Below, piece by piece: positions 34,040-43,759 of a stretch of DNA of 64,000 bases (the first letter of the stretch is position 1; each line of letters opens with the position of its first letter). The DNA is from Methanomassiliicoccales archaeon (GTDB lineage: Archaea > Thermoplasmatota > Thermoplasmata > Methanomassiliicoccales > UBA472). The translations under genes and the position numbers were made by a program. A model generated the notes under the pieces. The model saw only the letters and a list, made by a program, of their open reading frames with translations. It was not told the DNA's origin and did not search any database. The stretch is taken from assembly GCA_035527755.1 (NCBI GenBank), contig DATKZX010000007.1, forward strand, positions 42,229-106,228, written 5' to 3'.

Positions 34040-36004
34040 ATGGACATATTGGAATACGCATGGTTGATCCCGGTCATCCCCTTACTGGCCTTTGTCATAG
34101 TGGGATTCCTGGGTAACAGGATGAAGGACAAAGGAGGCCTGGTCTCCATCCTCGGTGTCGGGGGCGGAATGGTCCTGGCCCTTTGGACGGCCTTCGAGAT
34201 ACTCACTACCGGACGAGTTTATGAAGTGTCTATGGACTGGGTAGTTCTCAGCTCCGAATACAGATTGGAGATGGGAGTGTTCCTGGACAACGTAGCGGCC
34301 ATGATGCTGATCGTGGTGTCCTTCATCGCCTTCCTGGTAGTGGTCTACTCCACCGCCTATATACACGATCAGGGCCCGCGCCGTCACCGATACTACACCG
34401 AGATATGCCTGTTCGTGGGCGTAATGCTCGGACTGGTGCTGGCCAACAACTTCATACAAATGTTCATCTTCTGGGAGCTGGTCGGACTGTGTTCCTACCT
34501 GTTGATCGGCTTCTGGTTCGAGAGGCCTGCTGCGGCTCGCGCCGCCAAGAAGGCCTTCCTGGTGACCAGGGTGGGGGACGTCATGTTCATGATCGGCCTC
34601 TTCCTGCTGTTCACTGAGCTCAAGACCCTTAACTTCCAACTGGTCTGGAGTGCTTTAGATACTGCGGACGCTGCTACGCTGGCCTTTGCTGGTTTCTTCC
34701 TTTTCGGAGGTGCCATAGGCAAGAGCGCGCAGTTCCCGTTACACGATTGGCTACCGGACGCCATGGAAGGTCCGACCACAGTGTCCGCTTTGATACACGC
34801 GGCCACCATGGTCAACGCAGGTGTTTACCTGGTCGCCAGAGCTTTCCCGATACTGACCCACAGCGCCGAGGTCAGTCTGTTCGTGGGCGTAATCGGAGGT
34901 ATAACCGCCTTCATCGCGGCCACCATGGCTCTCTGCGCTCCAAAGATCAAAGGGGTCCTCGCCTATTCCACGGTGTCCCAGCTGGGATACATGATATTGG
35001 CGTTGGGCGCTGGTGCATACATGTGGCACTTCGGCTATTATATCGAGGCAAGCATTGCCTTCGGTGCAGGCCTGTTCCATCTGATGAACCATGCCTTCTT
35101 CAAGGGGCTGCTTTTCCTGGGTGCCGGCTCGGTCATACACTATGTACACACTGAGGACCTGAACAAGATGGGTGGGTTGGGCAAGTACATGAAGGTGACA
35201 TCGATCACCATGCTCATAGCCTCCATATCGATCGCTGGTATCCCGCCTTTCTCCGGGTTCTGGAGCAAGGACGAGGTACTGGCCGTGACATTCCAGGCAG
35301 GAGACGTCAACCTGACCTTCATGTTACTATGGATATTGGGGGTCCTGACCGCCTTTATGACCGCCTTCTACATGTTCCGCATGTGGTTCATGGTGTTCAG
35401 AGGAAAGGAGAACGAGGGCACCAAGCACGCCACCGAGCACGGGCATCACAAGCACGAAGCCCCGGTGGCAATGCTTCTGCCTCTGGTTGTCCTTGCCGCG
35501 TTGGCCTTCGGCTCTGGATTCTCCCTGTTCATCGGAGATGGGTTCTTCGGCAGCATCTACTACCACGAAGCCCACGTCCTGAGCATAGGGGAGCGCCTGA
35601 CAGATGTGTTCACATCGCCCTTAACATACGTCTCAATAATCGCAGCCGTAAGCGGCATCGTGCTGGCCTACTTCAGTTTCCTAAAGACCACGGTGTCTGC
35701 AGAGAATTTTGTCTCCAAGGGATTCCCCAAGGCAATGCACAAGCTGTTACTGGACCGTTACAAGTTCCCGGTAGCCTATGATAAGATAGGTTACGCTGGC
35801 CTCTACGGTTTCTCGTTGCTGCTGGACAAGTTCGATCGCTACGTAATCGACGGCATAGTCAATGCCATCAGCGCCTTCCTGATCGGAGCCGGAAGAGTGG
35901 TCCGCAAGGCCCAGACCGGTTTCATTCAGAGCTACACCACCTTGTTATTGGCGGGTGTATCGCTGATCATAATACTGCTCTATGTCGTAGGAGTGTTGAG
36001 GTGA
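34040..36004 (+). CDS. fpoL: Complex I-like subunit L (antiporter-like)
   Basis: The 654-residue protein is the largest antiporter-like subunit, with the NuoL signature LPDAMEGPTTVSALIHAATM, a broken-helix lysine region (KIKGVLAYSTVSQLGYM) and the long C-terminal extension expected of L. A histidine-rich loop (HATEHGHHKHE) is seen near residue 475. The ATG at 34040 follows GAGGTGGTAAGA; a GTG three codons earlier is less likely. Confidence 0.95.
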   Translation: MDILEYAWLIPVIPLLAFVIVGFLGNRMKDKGGLVSILGVGGGMVLALWTAFEILTTGRVYEVSMDWVVLSSEYRLEMGVFLDNVAAMMLIVVSFIAFLVVVYSTAYIHDQGPRRHRYYTEICLFVGVMLGLVLANNFIQMFIFWELVGLCSYLLIGFWFERPAAARAAKKAFLVTRVGDVMFMIGLFLLFTELKTLNFQLVWSALDTADAATLAFAGFFLFGGAIGKSAQFPLHDWLPDAMEGPTTVSALIHAATMVNAGVYLVARAFPILTHSAEVSLFVGVIGGITAFIAATMALCAPKIKGVLAYSTVSQLGYMILALGAGAYMWHFGYYIEASIAFGAGLFHLMNHAFFKGLLFLGAGSVIHYVHTEDLNKMGGLGKYMKVTSITMLIASISIAGIPPFSGFWSKDEVLAVTFQAGDVNLTFMLLWILGVLTAFMTAFYMFRMWFMVFRGKENEGTKHATEHGHHKHEAPVAMLLPLVVLAALAFGSGFSLFIGDGFFGSIYYHEAHVLSIGERLTDVFTSPLTYVSIIAAVSGIVLAYFSFLKTTVSAENFVSKGFPKAMHKLLLDRYKFPVAYDKIGYAGLYGFSLLLDKFDRYVIDGIVNAISAFLIGAGRVVRKAQTGFIQSYTTLLLAGVSLIIILLYVVGVLR

Positions 36005-36008
36005 TCCC

Positions 36009-37502
36009 ATGTTAGAGAACATACCGATATTATCCCTGCTGTTGCTCTTTCCCTTGATCGGTGCAGTGGTCACCTTTTCCTTAGGAAAGAACCCCAAGGC
36101 GGCAAAAATGTCCGCCCTGGTATTCTCTGCTATACCGTTGTTGCTGTCTCTGTTGATGCTCACCGAGTACACTCAGACCGCTGGCGGCTATCAATTCGTG
36201 GAGTCGTTCTCCTGGATCGATACCCTTGGTATCCAGTATATCATGGGTGTCGACGGCATCAGCGTGCCCATGGTCTTCTTGAGCACGTTGCTGGTATTCC
36301 TGGCAGTCATATTCTCCTGGGATATCGAACACCGGACCCATCAGTACATGGCCTTGTTGCTGGTGCTGGAGCTCGGAATTCTCGGGGTCTTCATGGCCCT
36401 GGACTACTTCGTGTTCTACATCTTCTGGGAGGTCGTCCTGATCCCGATGTACTTCCTCATCAGCGTATGGGGTGGTCCCCGGCGTTCCTATGCCGCGATC
36501 AAGTTCTTCATCTATACCCACATAGCAAGTTTGGTAATGCTGCTGGGGATATTCGCCCTCTACTTCGAGGCCGGCTCCTACAACGGCTATTACTCCTTCA
36601 GTATGGAGACCATCAATGCCGTGTCCCCGTTCTTCTCCGATACCTTCCAGATAGTGGTGTTCGGGGCTCTCTTCTTCGGCTTCGCCGTGAAGATGCCCAT
36701 GTTCCCCTTCCATACCTGGTTACCGGACGCTCACGTGGAGGCACCTACCGCAGGATCGGTCCTGCTGGCCGGTCTGCTGCTGAAGATGGGTGCATACGGT
36801 ATCATACGCGTGGCCTTCCCGGCCCTTCCCAGCGGTGCTGAGGAGTGGCAGTTGGTCATGGTCATCATGGCCATATTGTCCATCGTCTACGGTGCGGTCA
36901 TGTGTCTGGCCCAGAAGGACCTAAAAAAGATGGTGGCATATTCTTCCATCAGCCACATGGGTATCGTATTGTTGGGATTCGCCACCTTTACCGAGCTGGG
37001 TATTGCGGCCGGTGTCTTCCAGATGTTCGCCCATGGTCTCATCACTGCCGTCCTCTTCATGATGTGCGGTGTGATGCAGCATAAGGTCGGCACCAGGAAC
37101 ATCCCTCGATTGGGAGGGCTGGCTGCAAAGATGCCATATGCTGCGACCTTCATGGTCATCGGCTTCCTGGCATCCCTGGGACTTCCGGGCATGGTCGGTT
37201 TCGTGGCCGAGTTCTCGGTCTTCACCGCCACCTACGATGCTTTCGGCTGGTTGTTACTGGTCCCGGTGATAAGCGTGGCCATAACCGCCGCGTATTACAT
37301 CTGGGCTCTGCAGCGGACAATATTCGGGCCTCTGACCAAGGAGGTGGACACCGAACACATACACGATCTGTACTGGTATGAGACACTGCCATTGGCGGTG
37401 CTGAGCGGGCTCATCGTGTTATTCGGTATGTTCCCTGGCTTGATACTGGATTATATACGGCCTGCATTGGGCACGGTCGTGGGCCTCTTGGGAGGGATCT
37501 AA
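36009..37502 (+). CDS. fpoM: Complex I-like subunit M (antiporter-like)
   Basis: The 497-residue protein has about 14 spans. The NuoM signatures are FYIFWEVVLIPMYFLISVWGG (conserved Glu), KMPMFPFHTWLPDAHVEAPT and DLKKMVAYSSISHMG. It is one of three proton-translocating antiporter-like subunits encoded in series (L, M, N). It begins five bases after fpoL and ends flush with fpoN. Confidence 0.96.
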   Translation: MLENIPILSLLLLFPLIGAVVTFSLGKNPKAAKMSALVFSAIPLLLSLLMLTEYTQTAGGYQFVESFSWIDTLGIQYIMGVDGISVPMVFLSTLLVFLAVIFSWDIEHRTHQYMALLLVLELGILGVFMALDYFVFYIFWEVVLIPMYFLISVWGGPRRSYAAIKFFIYTHIASLVMLLGIFALYFEAGSYNGYYSFSMETINAVSPFFSDTFQIVVFGALFFGFAVKMPMFPFHTWLPDAHVEAPTAGSVLLAGLLLKMGAYGIIRVAFPALPSGAEEWQLVMVIMAILSIVYGAVMCLAQKDLKKMVAYSSISHMGIVLLGFATFTELGIAAGVFQMFAHGLITAVLFMMCGVMQHKVGTRNIPRLGGLAAKMPYAATFMVIGFLASLGLPGMVGFVAEFSVFTATYDAFGWLLLVPVISVAITAAYYIWALQRTIFGPLTKEVDTEHIHDLYWYETLPLAVLSGLIVLFGMFPGLILDYIRPALGTVVGLLGGI

Positions 37503-38957
37503 GTGGACTATTCAGCACTATATCCGGAGATCATACTGGCCCTATTCGCTATCGCTATGCCCGCAGTAGGGATGATGCTGAAGGACAGTAAGTTCCTGGC
37601 CGCGGTATCGCTGGCAGGCGTAGGCCTGGCCATGCTTGCGGTCTTTATGCACTTCTACGAAGGATTGGGAGCCGCCGTCTTTGACAACGGCCTGCTGGTC
37701 CTGGACGATTTCAGTGGACTGTTCATCATGGTCTTCCTGATCGTGGCCTTCGTGGTCATACTGGCCTCTGCAAAGTTCATCGAGGGTGAGAAGCACGCTC
37801 CGGAATATTACTCCCTGATCCTGCTGGCGACCGTAGGCATGATGTTGGTGGCCGCGTCCACCGATCTCTTCGTGCTCTACATCGGCATCGAGATCACGAG
37901 CATATCCTCGTACGCCCTGGTGGCCTTCCGCAAGAAGGACATCAAGGGGACAGAGGCAGCTACCAAGTACTTCATATTCGGCGGGATCTCCTCGGCCTTC
38001 ACCCTGTTCGGTATCTCCCTGGTGTACGGCCTCACAGGAACAACATCCTTCGCAGACATTGGCGTAGCCGTCGGTAGCCTGGTGGAATTCAAGGAGATGA
38101 TCTGGCTAGCTTTGGTCATGGTCATCGTCGGCTTTGGCTTCAAGGTGGCAATGGTGCCCTTCCACGCCTGGGCCCCGGACGTTTACGACGGTGCCCCTAG
38201 CACCATCACCGCCATGCTGGCGGCCGGTTCAAAGAAGATGGGTCTCGTTGCCATGTTCAAGTTCTTCTTGATCGCCATGCTCGCCATCAAGGCGGACTGG
38301 GAGATGGTGATCGCGATCATGGCCATACTGACCATGACCGTCGGCAACCTGGCGGCACTGAACCAGACCAGCATCAAGAGGATGTTGGCCTACTCCAGCA
38401 TCGCCCAGGCCGGCTACATATTGATCGCCATCGCGGTAGGAACGGAGTTCGCCCTGACGGGCGGTATATTCCACATCCTGACCCACGCCTTCATGAAGGG
38501 CGGGGCCTTCATCATCGTGGCCACGCTGGCCGTGGCGGCCATCGGCGAGAGGATAACGGACTACAAAGGACTGGCCAAGAGGTCCAACTTCATGGCCTTC
38601 TCCATGACCATTCTGCTCTTCTCTTTGGCGGGCATACCGCCTCTGGCCGGGTTCGCTAGCAAGGTCGTGCTGTTCTCCTCGCCCATACAGGGCGGTTTGG
38701 CCGGGTCGGAATGGCTTATCTGGCTGTCCGTGGCTGGTATCATCAACAGCGCCATCTCCCTGTACTACTACGCTCGCGTGGTCAAGTACATGTACGTGGA
38801 TGAGCTGGATGAGGATGTCCCGGTCGAGAAGCTGAAGCTGCCGAAGAGCATGATGGCCGCGGTGGCGATATGCGTCATAGCCGTGATCAGCATCGGTCTG
38901 TATCCAGACTTCTTTATCCAGCTGTGTCAGGACGCCGCCCGGGCATTATTGGCCTAA
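37503..38957 (+). CDS. fpoN: Complex I-like subunit N (antiporter-like)
   Basis: The 484-residue protein shows IEITSISSYALVAFRKKD, KVAMVPFHAWAPDVYDGAP and SIKRMLAYSSIAQAGYI, typical of NuoN. The start is GTG at 37503, directly after the fpoM stop. It is the last gene of the operon: no FpoF or FpoO gene follows, and a T-rich stretch comes next. Confidence 0.96.
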   Translation: MDYSALYPEIILALFAIAMPAVGMMLKDSKFLAAVSLAGVGLAMLAVFMHFYEGLGAAVFDNGLLVLDDFSGLFIMVFLIVAFVVILASAKFIEGEKHAPEYYSLILLATVGMMLVAASTDLFVLYIGIEITSISSYALVAFRKKDIKGTEAATKYFIFGGISSAFTLFGISLVYGLTGTTSFADIGVAVGSLVEFKEMIWLALVMVIVGFGFKVAMVPFHAWAPDVYDGAPSTITAMLAAGSKKMGLVAMFKFFLIAMLAIKADWEMVIAIMAILTMTVGNLAALNQTSIKRMLAYSSIAQAGYILIAIAVGTEFALTGGIFHILTHAFMKGGAFIIVATLAVAAIGERITDYKGLAKRSNFMAFSMTILLFSLAGIPPLAGFASKVVLFSSPIQGGLAGSEWLIWLSVAGIINSAISLYYYARVVKYMYVDELDEDVPVEKLKLPKSMMAAVAICVIAVISIGLYPDFFIQLCQDAARALLA

Positions 38958-38970
38958 AATCCTTTCCCAA

Positions 38971-38990
38971 TTCTTCTTCTTTTTTTCTTT
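38971..38990 (+). terminator. T-rich terminator after fpoN
   Basis: A pyrimidine run with a T7 core (TTCTTCTTCTTTTTTTCTTT) begins 14 bases after fpoN. Archaeal RNA polymerase terminates at T-rich tracts without a hairpin. Confidence 0.55.
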
Positions 38991-39043
38991 ATCAGCTTAG
39001 GTGCTGGCGGTAATATGGTGGATAAATCCAGTAACGATTAAGT

Positions 39044-40030
39044 ATGGATTTATCATATCCAGCGACGATGCCTCGGTCTTGGGATTACTCTATTAAGGAA
39101 GAGCTGCACCAGGTGGATCAGGAGATCCGTCGCAGCATTCAGTCGGAGCAACCCATTCTGACCGAGATCTGCGATTACGTGATATCATCTGGCGGCAAGC
39201 GCATGCGCCCCGGTGTCACCATATTGTCCTACCTGGCCAACGGAGGCCGCGACGTGGCCGATGCGGTGAAGATCGCCGCGGCCTTCGAGATGATACACAG
39301 CGCTACCCTCATACACGATGATATCAACGACCGTTCAGAGATGAGGCGCGGAAAACCGTCCGCATACAAGAGATACGGACTGCAGGAAGCACTGATCAGT
39401 GGTGATTTCCTTTTCGTGAAGGCTTTTTCCATTGGCGGGTTTTTCAACGAGGAGATAGTGAACATGGTGGCCGACGCCTGCACCGCCATCGCCGAAGGTG
39501 AGATAGTGCAGTTCGAACAGGAGGGTGAGATATCCCCACTGGACGTTTATCTGGACATCATAAGGGGAAAAACGGCGAAACCCATCATGGCCGGTGCCCG
39601 GATAGGGGCATACCTGGCCGAGGCCGAACCCCATGCAATTCAGGACATGGGGGAATATGGTCTCAACATCGGAATGGCCTTCCAGATCGTCGATGACATC
39701 CTGGACATAGTGGGCACGGAGCAGATGCTTGGGAAGCCACGCATGGTCGATTTCTCCGAAGGGAAGGCCACACTGCCTATGATACTCGCCATGGACGATG
39801 GGGAAGTGGGAAAGCGGTTGACGGAGCTTTTCAACAAGGACCATAAGACCCATCGGGACGTCGATGAGGCTGCAGAACTGGTATGCAGGACCACGGCGCT
39901 GGACATATCTCGAAAGAAGGCCCAGGAATTTGCCGATCTTGCAGTGATGGGATTGAAGGAAGTCCCCGATTCAATTCACAAGGAAGGGTTGCGGAAGCTC
40001 GCCTCGACGGTGGTCACCCGTAGCAATTGA
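39044..40030 (+). CDS. Polyprenyl diphosphate synthase (trans type)
   Basis: The 328-residue enzyme extends isoprenyl chains by head-to-tail condensation. The first aspartate motif is DDIND with RRGKPS, the second is DDILD in AFQIVDDILDIVG, and the N-terminal GGKRMRPG is the usual substrate loop. The product could be geranylgeranyl diphosphate for lipids or a longer chain for a membrane electron carrier; its place after the Fpo-like operon hints at the latter. Product length cannot be read with confidence. Confidence 0.9.
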   Translation: MDLSYPATMPRSWDYSIKEELHQVDQEIRRSIQSEQPILTEICDYVISSGGKRMRPGVTILSYLANGGRDVADAVKIAAAFEMIHSATLIHDDINDRSEMRRGKPSAYKRYGLQEALISGDFLFVKAFSIGGFFNEEIVNMVADACTAIAEGEIVQFEQEGEISPLDVYLDIIRGKTAKPIMAGARIGAYLAEAEPHAIQDMGEYGLNIGMAFQIVDDILDIVGTEQMLGKPRMVDFSEGKATLPMILAMDDGEVGKRLTELFNKDHKTHRDVDEAAELVCRTTALDISRKKAQEFADLAVMGLKEVPDSIHKEGLRKLASTVVTRSN

Positions 40031-40073
40031 ACCTTCACTAGTTGACGTCATCAATAATACTATGGTGAAGACC

Positions 40074-41162
40074 ATGAGCAAGGAAATGAAGGTCGATGTG
40101 GTCGTGGTCGGCGCCGGTCCGGCCGGCAGCACTACCGCCAGGTTCGCGGCGGAAGGCGGAGCGAACGTATTGGTACTGGAACGCAGACCCCTGGTGGGCG
40201 TTCCGGTGCGCTGCGGGGAGTTCATGCCTAGCTTCGATGAGATGCAGGGAATGTTCCCCCTGGTCGAGGACATGGCCGATATCTTCGAGGTTCCCGCGGA
40301 CCTCATGGCATTGAAGTGCGACACCATACGCATCTTTTCACCAAAATTCACTCGTTACGAACTTCCCTTCGGCGGATACACGACCGACAGGGACCGACTG
40401 GACCAGTTCTTTGCCGCCCAGGCCGAGAAGGCTGGGGCAGAGGTGCTCACGGGTCAGCGCGTGATCAAGGTCGAGGAAGGCCTGGTTCGGACGGAAGAGC
40501 TAACGGTCCGGGCCAAGGTCATCGTGGGAGCGGACGGTCCGCTTTCCCTGGTGGGCAAGGCCTTCGGGTTGGAACGGTCCAAGGACCTTTGCCCCGCAGT
40601 GACGGTCCAGGTCCCAGGAGATTTCGATCCTGTCCCGGAGATGTACTTCGGCACGGTAGCTCCAGGCGGATACGCTTGGATCATCCCAAAGAAAGGGGCG
40701 GCGAACATCGGCCTGGGCGTATCCCGCAAGTTCGGGAACGCCCCGGTGATGGAGTACTTCGACACCTTCATGAAGACGAAGGGTCTGACATCCGAAAAGC
40801 CCCACGGCAAGTTCGTTCCCATGTCCGGTCCGATCAGCAGGACGGTGGCCGGGCAGGCATTGGTCGTTGGCGATGCCGCTGGCCAGGTCATGGCGGTGAA
40901 CGGCGGTGGAATACCCATCGCCCGGATCGCCGGAAGGGTGGCCGGTCAGGTGATCGCCGAGAACGTTCTCAAAGGAACACCTCTTACCAAGTACGAGGAG
41001 GAGTGGCGCAGACTGGTCTACAAACCCCTGCGGACCGCGGTGCGCACCAAGTTCCTGGCCGAGCTATGCTTCGGGAGCAGCTGGCGTTTAGAGATGGCCA
41101 TGCGCTTTTTGGGTGAGCGGAGGATGAACAATCTCATCCGCTGCAAGCGCATACTGCCTTAG
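40074..41162 (+). CDS. Geranylgeranyl reductase family flavoprotein
   Basis: This 362-residue FAD protein has the dinucleotide fold VVVVGAGPAGSTTARFAAEGG, a GADGPLSLVG segment and VVGDAAGQVMAVNGGGIPIA. It matches the enzymes that saturate double bonds of isoprenoid chains of archaeal lipids or quinone-like carriers. GGTGA lies six bases before the ATG at 40074; an ATG four codons earlier also exists. It follows the polyprenyl synthase, and the pair probably works on the same chain. Confidence 0.9.
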   Translation: MSKEMKVDVVVVGAGPAGSTTARFAAEGGANVLVLERRPLVGVPVRCGEFMPSFDEMQGMFPLVEDMADIFEVPADLMALKCDTIRIFSPKFTRYELPFGGYTTDRDRLDQFFAAQAEKAGAEVLTGQRVIKVEEGLVRTEELTVRAKVIVGADGPLSLVGKAFGLERSKDLCPAVTVQVPGDFDPVPEMYFGTVAPGGYAWIIPKKGAANIGLGVSRKFGNAPVMEYFDTFMKTKGLTSEKPHGKFVPMSGPISRTVAGQALVVGDAAGQVMAVNGGGIPIARIAGRVAGQVIAENVLKGTPLTKYEEEWRRLVYKPLRTAVRTKFLAELCFGSSWRLEMAMRFLGERRMNNLIRCKRILP

Positions 41163-42871
41163 ACACCGCGTATCATGGAGATGAGCGCGCGAGGGATGCT
41201 GCGGATCAGCCCCTTAGACGCCCATTCCATCTCCCGCTTATGTGTGATGGTGCTCTCCATCAGTTCCTCGGAACGCCTTTGCAGCTCCTGGAACTCCTTC
41301 CTGCGCTCCTCCGGATCTTCTATGGCCACGGCCATGTCGACCCTCTTCATCATATCCGCCGCCTCCTTGGAGCGCTGCAGGCGATAGTCCAGCTCCTCCC
41401 GGGTGATGAGCCCGCAATCGAAGCGGGCCTTGTTTATGGCATCGGCCGCCTCGTAGCTCACCTCGGCGATATCGTCCCGGGTCATCCATTTGGTCTCATA
41501 GGACAGCACGTACTTCCAGCTGGGGGAGGGCAGTCGGACCCGATGCTCTTCCAAGGTGCGGGCCAATGATATGTAACCATACTTTTCCGGGTCCTCAAAG
41601 GCCATGGAGCCGGGGTCCAGGAAAGGTGCCAATGGGGAGATGAACACGCAAAGCCGGGGATCCTTGTTCGCCACCAGATACAGCTCCTTGGCGTACTCGG
41701 CGCTCTTGACCGCTGATTCCCTGGTCTGCTGCGGCAGGCCGATCATGAAAAAGACATCGAATCGTTCCGCGCCGTACTTCAGGGCGTTTCTTATCGATTC
41801 CTCCAGCTCCTGATTGGAGTACTTTCGTCCCAGGGCCTCACGCACCATCGGGTCGTGCGAGTCCGGCGATATCTCCACCGAGAAACCCTTGGTGTGGGTG
41901 CTCGCCAATTTGTAGAACTCCTCATCCGGAGGGGTGAAGAACTCGAAGACCAGCGGATTGGTGACCTTCAGGCGCTTGACCTCAGCGAAGAATCGTTCCA
42001 TATACTGCTTGCCACCGCGCCTGGGGTCGCCCACGATGAAGGTGGGCGCCTTGATGTACTGTTGAATGTTGTGAACGTCCTGCGCAAGTTTCTCCGGGGA
42101 GCGGAACGCCGGCTTCTTTCGGTTGAGGAACTTGTGCATGGCCGGGCAAGAGCCGCCGCACACCGTGCATTGAAGGTGGCAGCCCTTGATGGAGAAGACC
42201 ATGGTGATGGGGTAGCGGTCCCAGTCCTTGAACGGCTTATGACCTTCCAGATCGCGGTGCTTGATGACCGAGCGCACGATCCAGCCGTAATCCACATCCT
42301 GGTAATCCAGGTCCTCAGGGACGAAGGTGATGGGGTTGTGGTGATGCTGGCCGTTCTCCTTCCAGCTGAGGTTCTCCACCTTCTCCAATGGCGTGCCGTT
42401 CTTCAGTGCCTCCATGAGCTGCTGCAATGGGATCTCGGTCGAATCGCCCTTTAAGATCATGTCCACCTGGGGGTAGGTGAGAAGTTCCTCGTGGTAGTAG
42501 GTGGCAGAGAATCCCCCCATGAGCACCTTCGCGTCAGGGTGATGCTTCTTGACCAGATTGGCTATCTCCAAGGCGCCGTGGGCGTGGGGCAGCCAGTGCA
42601 GATCGATGCCGAAGACCTTGGAGTCCAGCTTGGCTATGAGCTTCTCCACGTCCAGCTTTCGGTGGTTCAGCATCATGCTGGCCAGGTTGATGATCCGCAC
42701 CTTGTGACCGTTCTTGGCCAGATGCGCGGCCATGGTGGTGAAACCGAACGGGTACATCTCGAAGACCGGGGTGGACGGGACCATGTCGCTCACCGGTCCG
42801 TAGAACAGGAACTCCTTGCGAAAATCGTAAACGCTCGGTGCGTGCAGGAAAATGATGTCCTCTTTGCTCAT
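41159..42871 (-). CDS. B12-binding radical SAM protein, Ta0216 type
   Basis: This 570-residue protein has an N-terminal cobalamin-binding-like domain (residues about 10-170) and a radical SAM domain with KGCHLQCTVCGGSC (CxxxCxxC) near residue 250. It matches the Ta0216-type B12/radical SAM family, which is typical of Thermoplasmata and relatives. Such enzymes often methylate unreactive carbon; the substrate is unknown. The C-terminal 100 residues are helical and charged. The ATG at 42871 was chosen over a TTG nine codons earlier. Confidence 0.88.
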   Translation of the reverse strand: MSKEDIIFLHAPSVYDFRKEFLFYGPVSDMVPSTPVFEMYPFGFTTMAAHLAKNGHKVRIINLASMMLNHRKLDVEKLIAKLDSKVFGIDLHWLPHAHGALEIANLVKKHHPDAKVLMGGFSATYYHEELLTYPQVDMILKGDSTEIPLQQLMEALKNGTPLEKVENLSWKENGQHHHNPITFVPEDLDYQDVDYGWIVRSVIKHRDLEGHKPFKDWDRYPITMVFSIKGCHLQCTVCGGSCPAMHKFLNRKKPAFRSPEKLAQDVHNIQQYIKAPTFIVGDPRRGGKQYMERFFAEVKRLKVTNPLVFEFFTPPDEEFYKLASTHTKGFSVEISPDSHDPMVREALGRKYSNQELEESIRNALKYGAERFDVFFMIGLPQQTRESAVKSAEYAKELYLVANKDPRLCVFISPLAPFLDPGSMAFEDPEKYGYISLARTLEEHRVRLPSPSWKYVLSYETKWMTRDDIAEVSYEAADAINKARFDCGLITREELDYRLQRSKEAADMMKRVDMAVAIEDPEERRKEFQELQRRSEELMESTITHKREMEWASKGLIRSIPRALISMIRGV

Positions 42872-42948
42872 GCCATCGCGCCTCTGGCACGCTGACAAAC
42901 TCGGAGATATTTAAACATGTCAGGAGTTCCAAAGTCCTTTTACGGGGA

Positions 42949-43731
42949 TCACTTCCCGAAGCGCCTCTTCCTGGCCTGGAAAGTGCGGATTGCCCGCAGA
43001 AAATCGACCTTGCGGAAACCGGGCCAGAAAACGTCCGTAAAGTAAAGCTCTGAGTATGCCAGTTGCCAGAGCAGGAAATTCGAGACCCGTTCCTCTCCGG
43101 ACGTACGCAGCACCAGATCGGGATCTGGGAAATCGGCGGTGTAGAGGAAACTGGAGAACATCTGTTCGTTGATGTCATCCACCTCCAGTTCCCCCTCCTT
43201 CACCTTTGTGGCTATTCGGCGTATGGCCGAGATCATCTCTTGACGGCTGCCGTAGGCCAGGGCGATGTTATAATAATAATGGTCATAGTTCTTGGTCCTC
43301 TCCTCGGCCACCTCGATGGAGCGGATGACCCTCTCCGGCAACAGTTCCCGCTGCCCGAGCACGGTCACCTTGATCTTATGCTTGTGGATGCGTTGGTCCT
43401 CTGCCAGTATGAGGAAGTTCTCCTCGAACAGGTCCATCAGGTAATGCACCTCCACCGCGTCACGGTCGAGGTTCTCGGTGGAGAACGCATACACCGTCAA
43501 CACCTTGATGCCCATTTCCAGGCACCACTCCATGACCTCCTCGAGCTTCTCCTTTCCCTTGACGTGGCCTTCGTGGGCGATCAGCCCTATCTCCATGGCG
43601 AAGCGCCGGTTCCCGTCCATGATTATAGCCACATGTCCAGGGATCTCGCCCTCCATGACCTCCTTTAAAAGCCGCTTCTCGTATGTCTGGTAAGCGGTGT
43701 TGGCGATCACTCGGGTGATTTCATTGGACAT
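42949..43731 (-). CDS. uppS: Isoprenyl transferase (cis-prenyl synthase, UppS type)
   Basis: The 260-residue enzyme extends isoprenoid chains in the cis configuration to make the lipid carrier for glycosylation. Landmarks are AIIMDGNRRFA with the catalytic aspartate (residue 39), TVYAFSTENLDR, and the C-terminal RTSGEERVSNFLLWQLAYSE. It is followed 28 bases later, on the same strand, in reading order after the methanogenesis marker 11 gene. Confidence 0.94.
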   Translation of the reverse strand: MSNEITRVIANTAYQTYEKRLLKEVMEGEIPGHVAIIMDGNRRFAMEIGLIAHEGHVKGKEKLEEVMEWCLEMGIKVLTVYAFSTENLDRDAVEVHYLMDLFEENFLILAEDQRIHKHKIKVTVLGQRELLPERVIRSIEVAEERTKNYDHYYYNIALAYGSRQEMISAIRRIATKVKEGELEVDDINEQMFSSFLYTADFPDPDLVLRTSGEERVSNFLLWQLAYSELYFTDVFWPGFRKVDFLRAIRTFQARKRRFGK

Positions 43732-43759
43732 GCAATATTACCTGGATCCCATCAACGTT

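Noticed and set aside
41855..42454. A 199-codon open frame antisense to the B12/radical SAM gene
   Set aside because: It is explained by codon bias of the sense gene, which has an intact CxxxCxxC motif.
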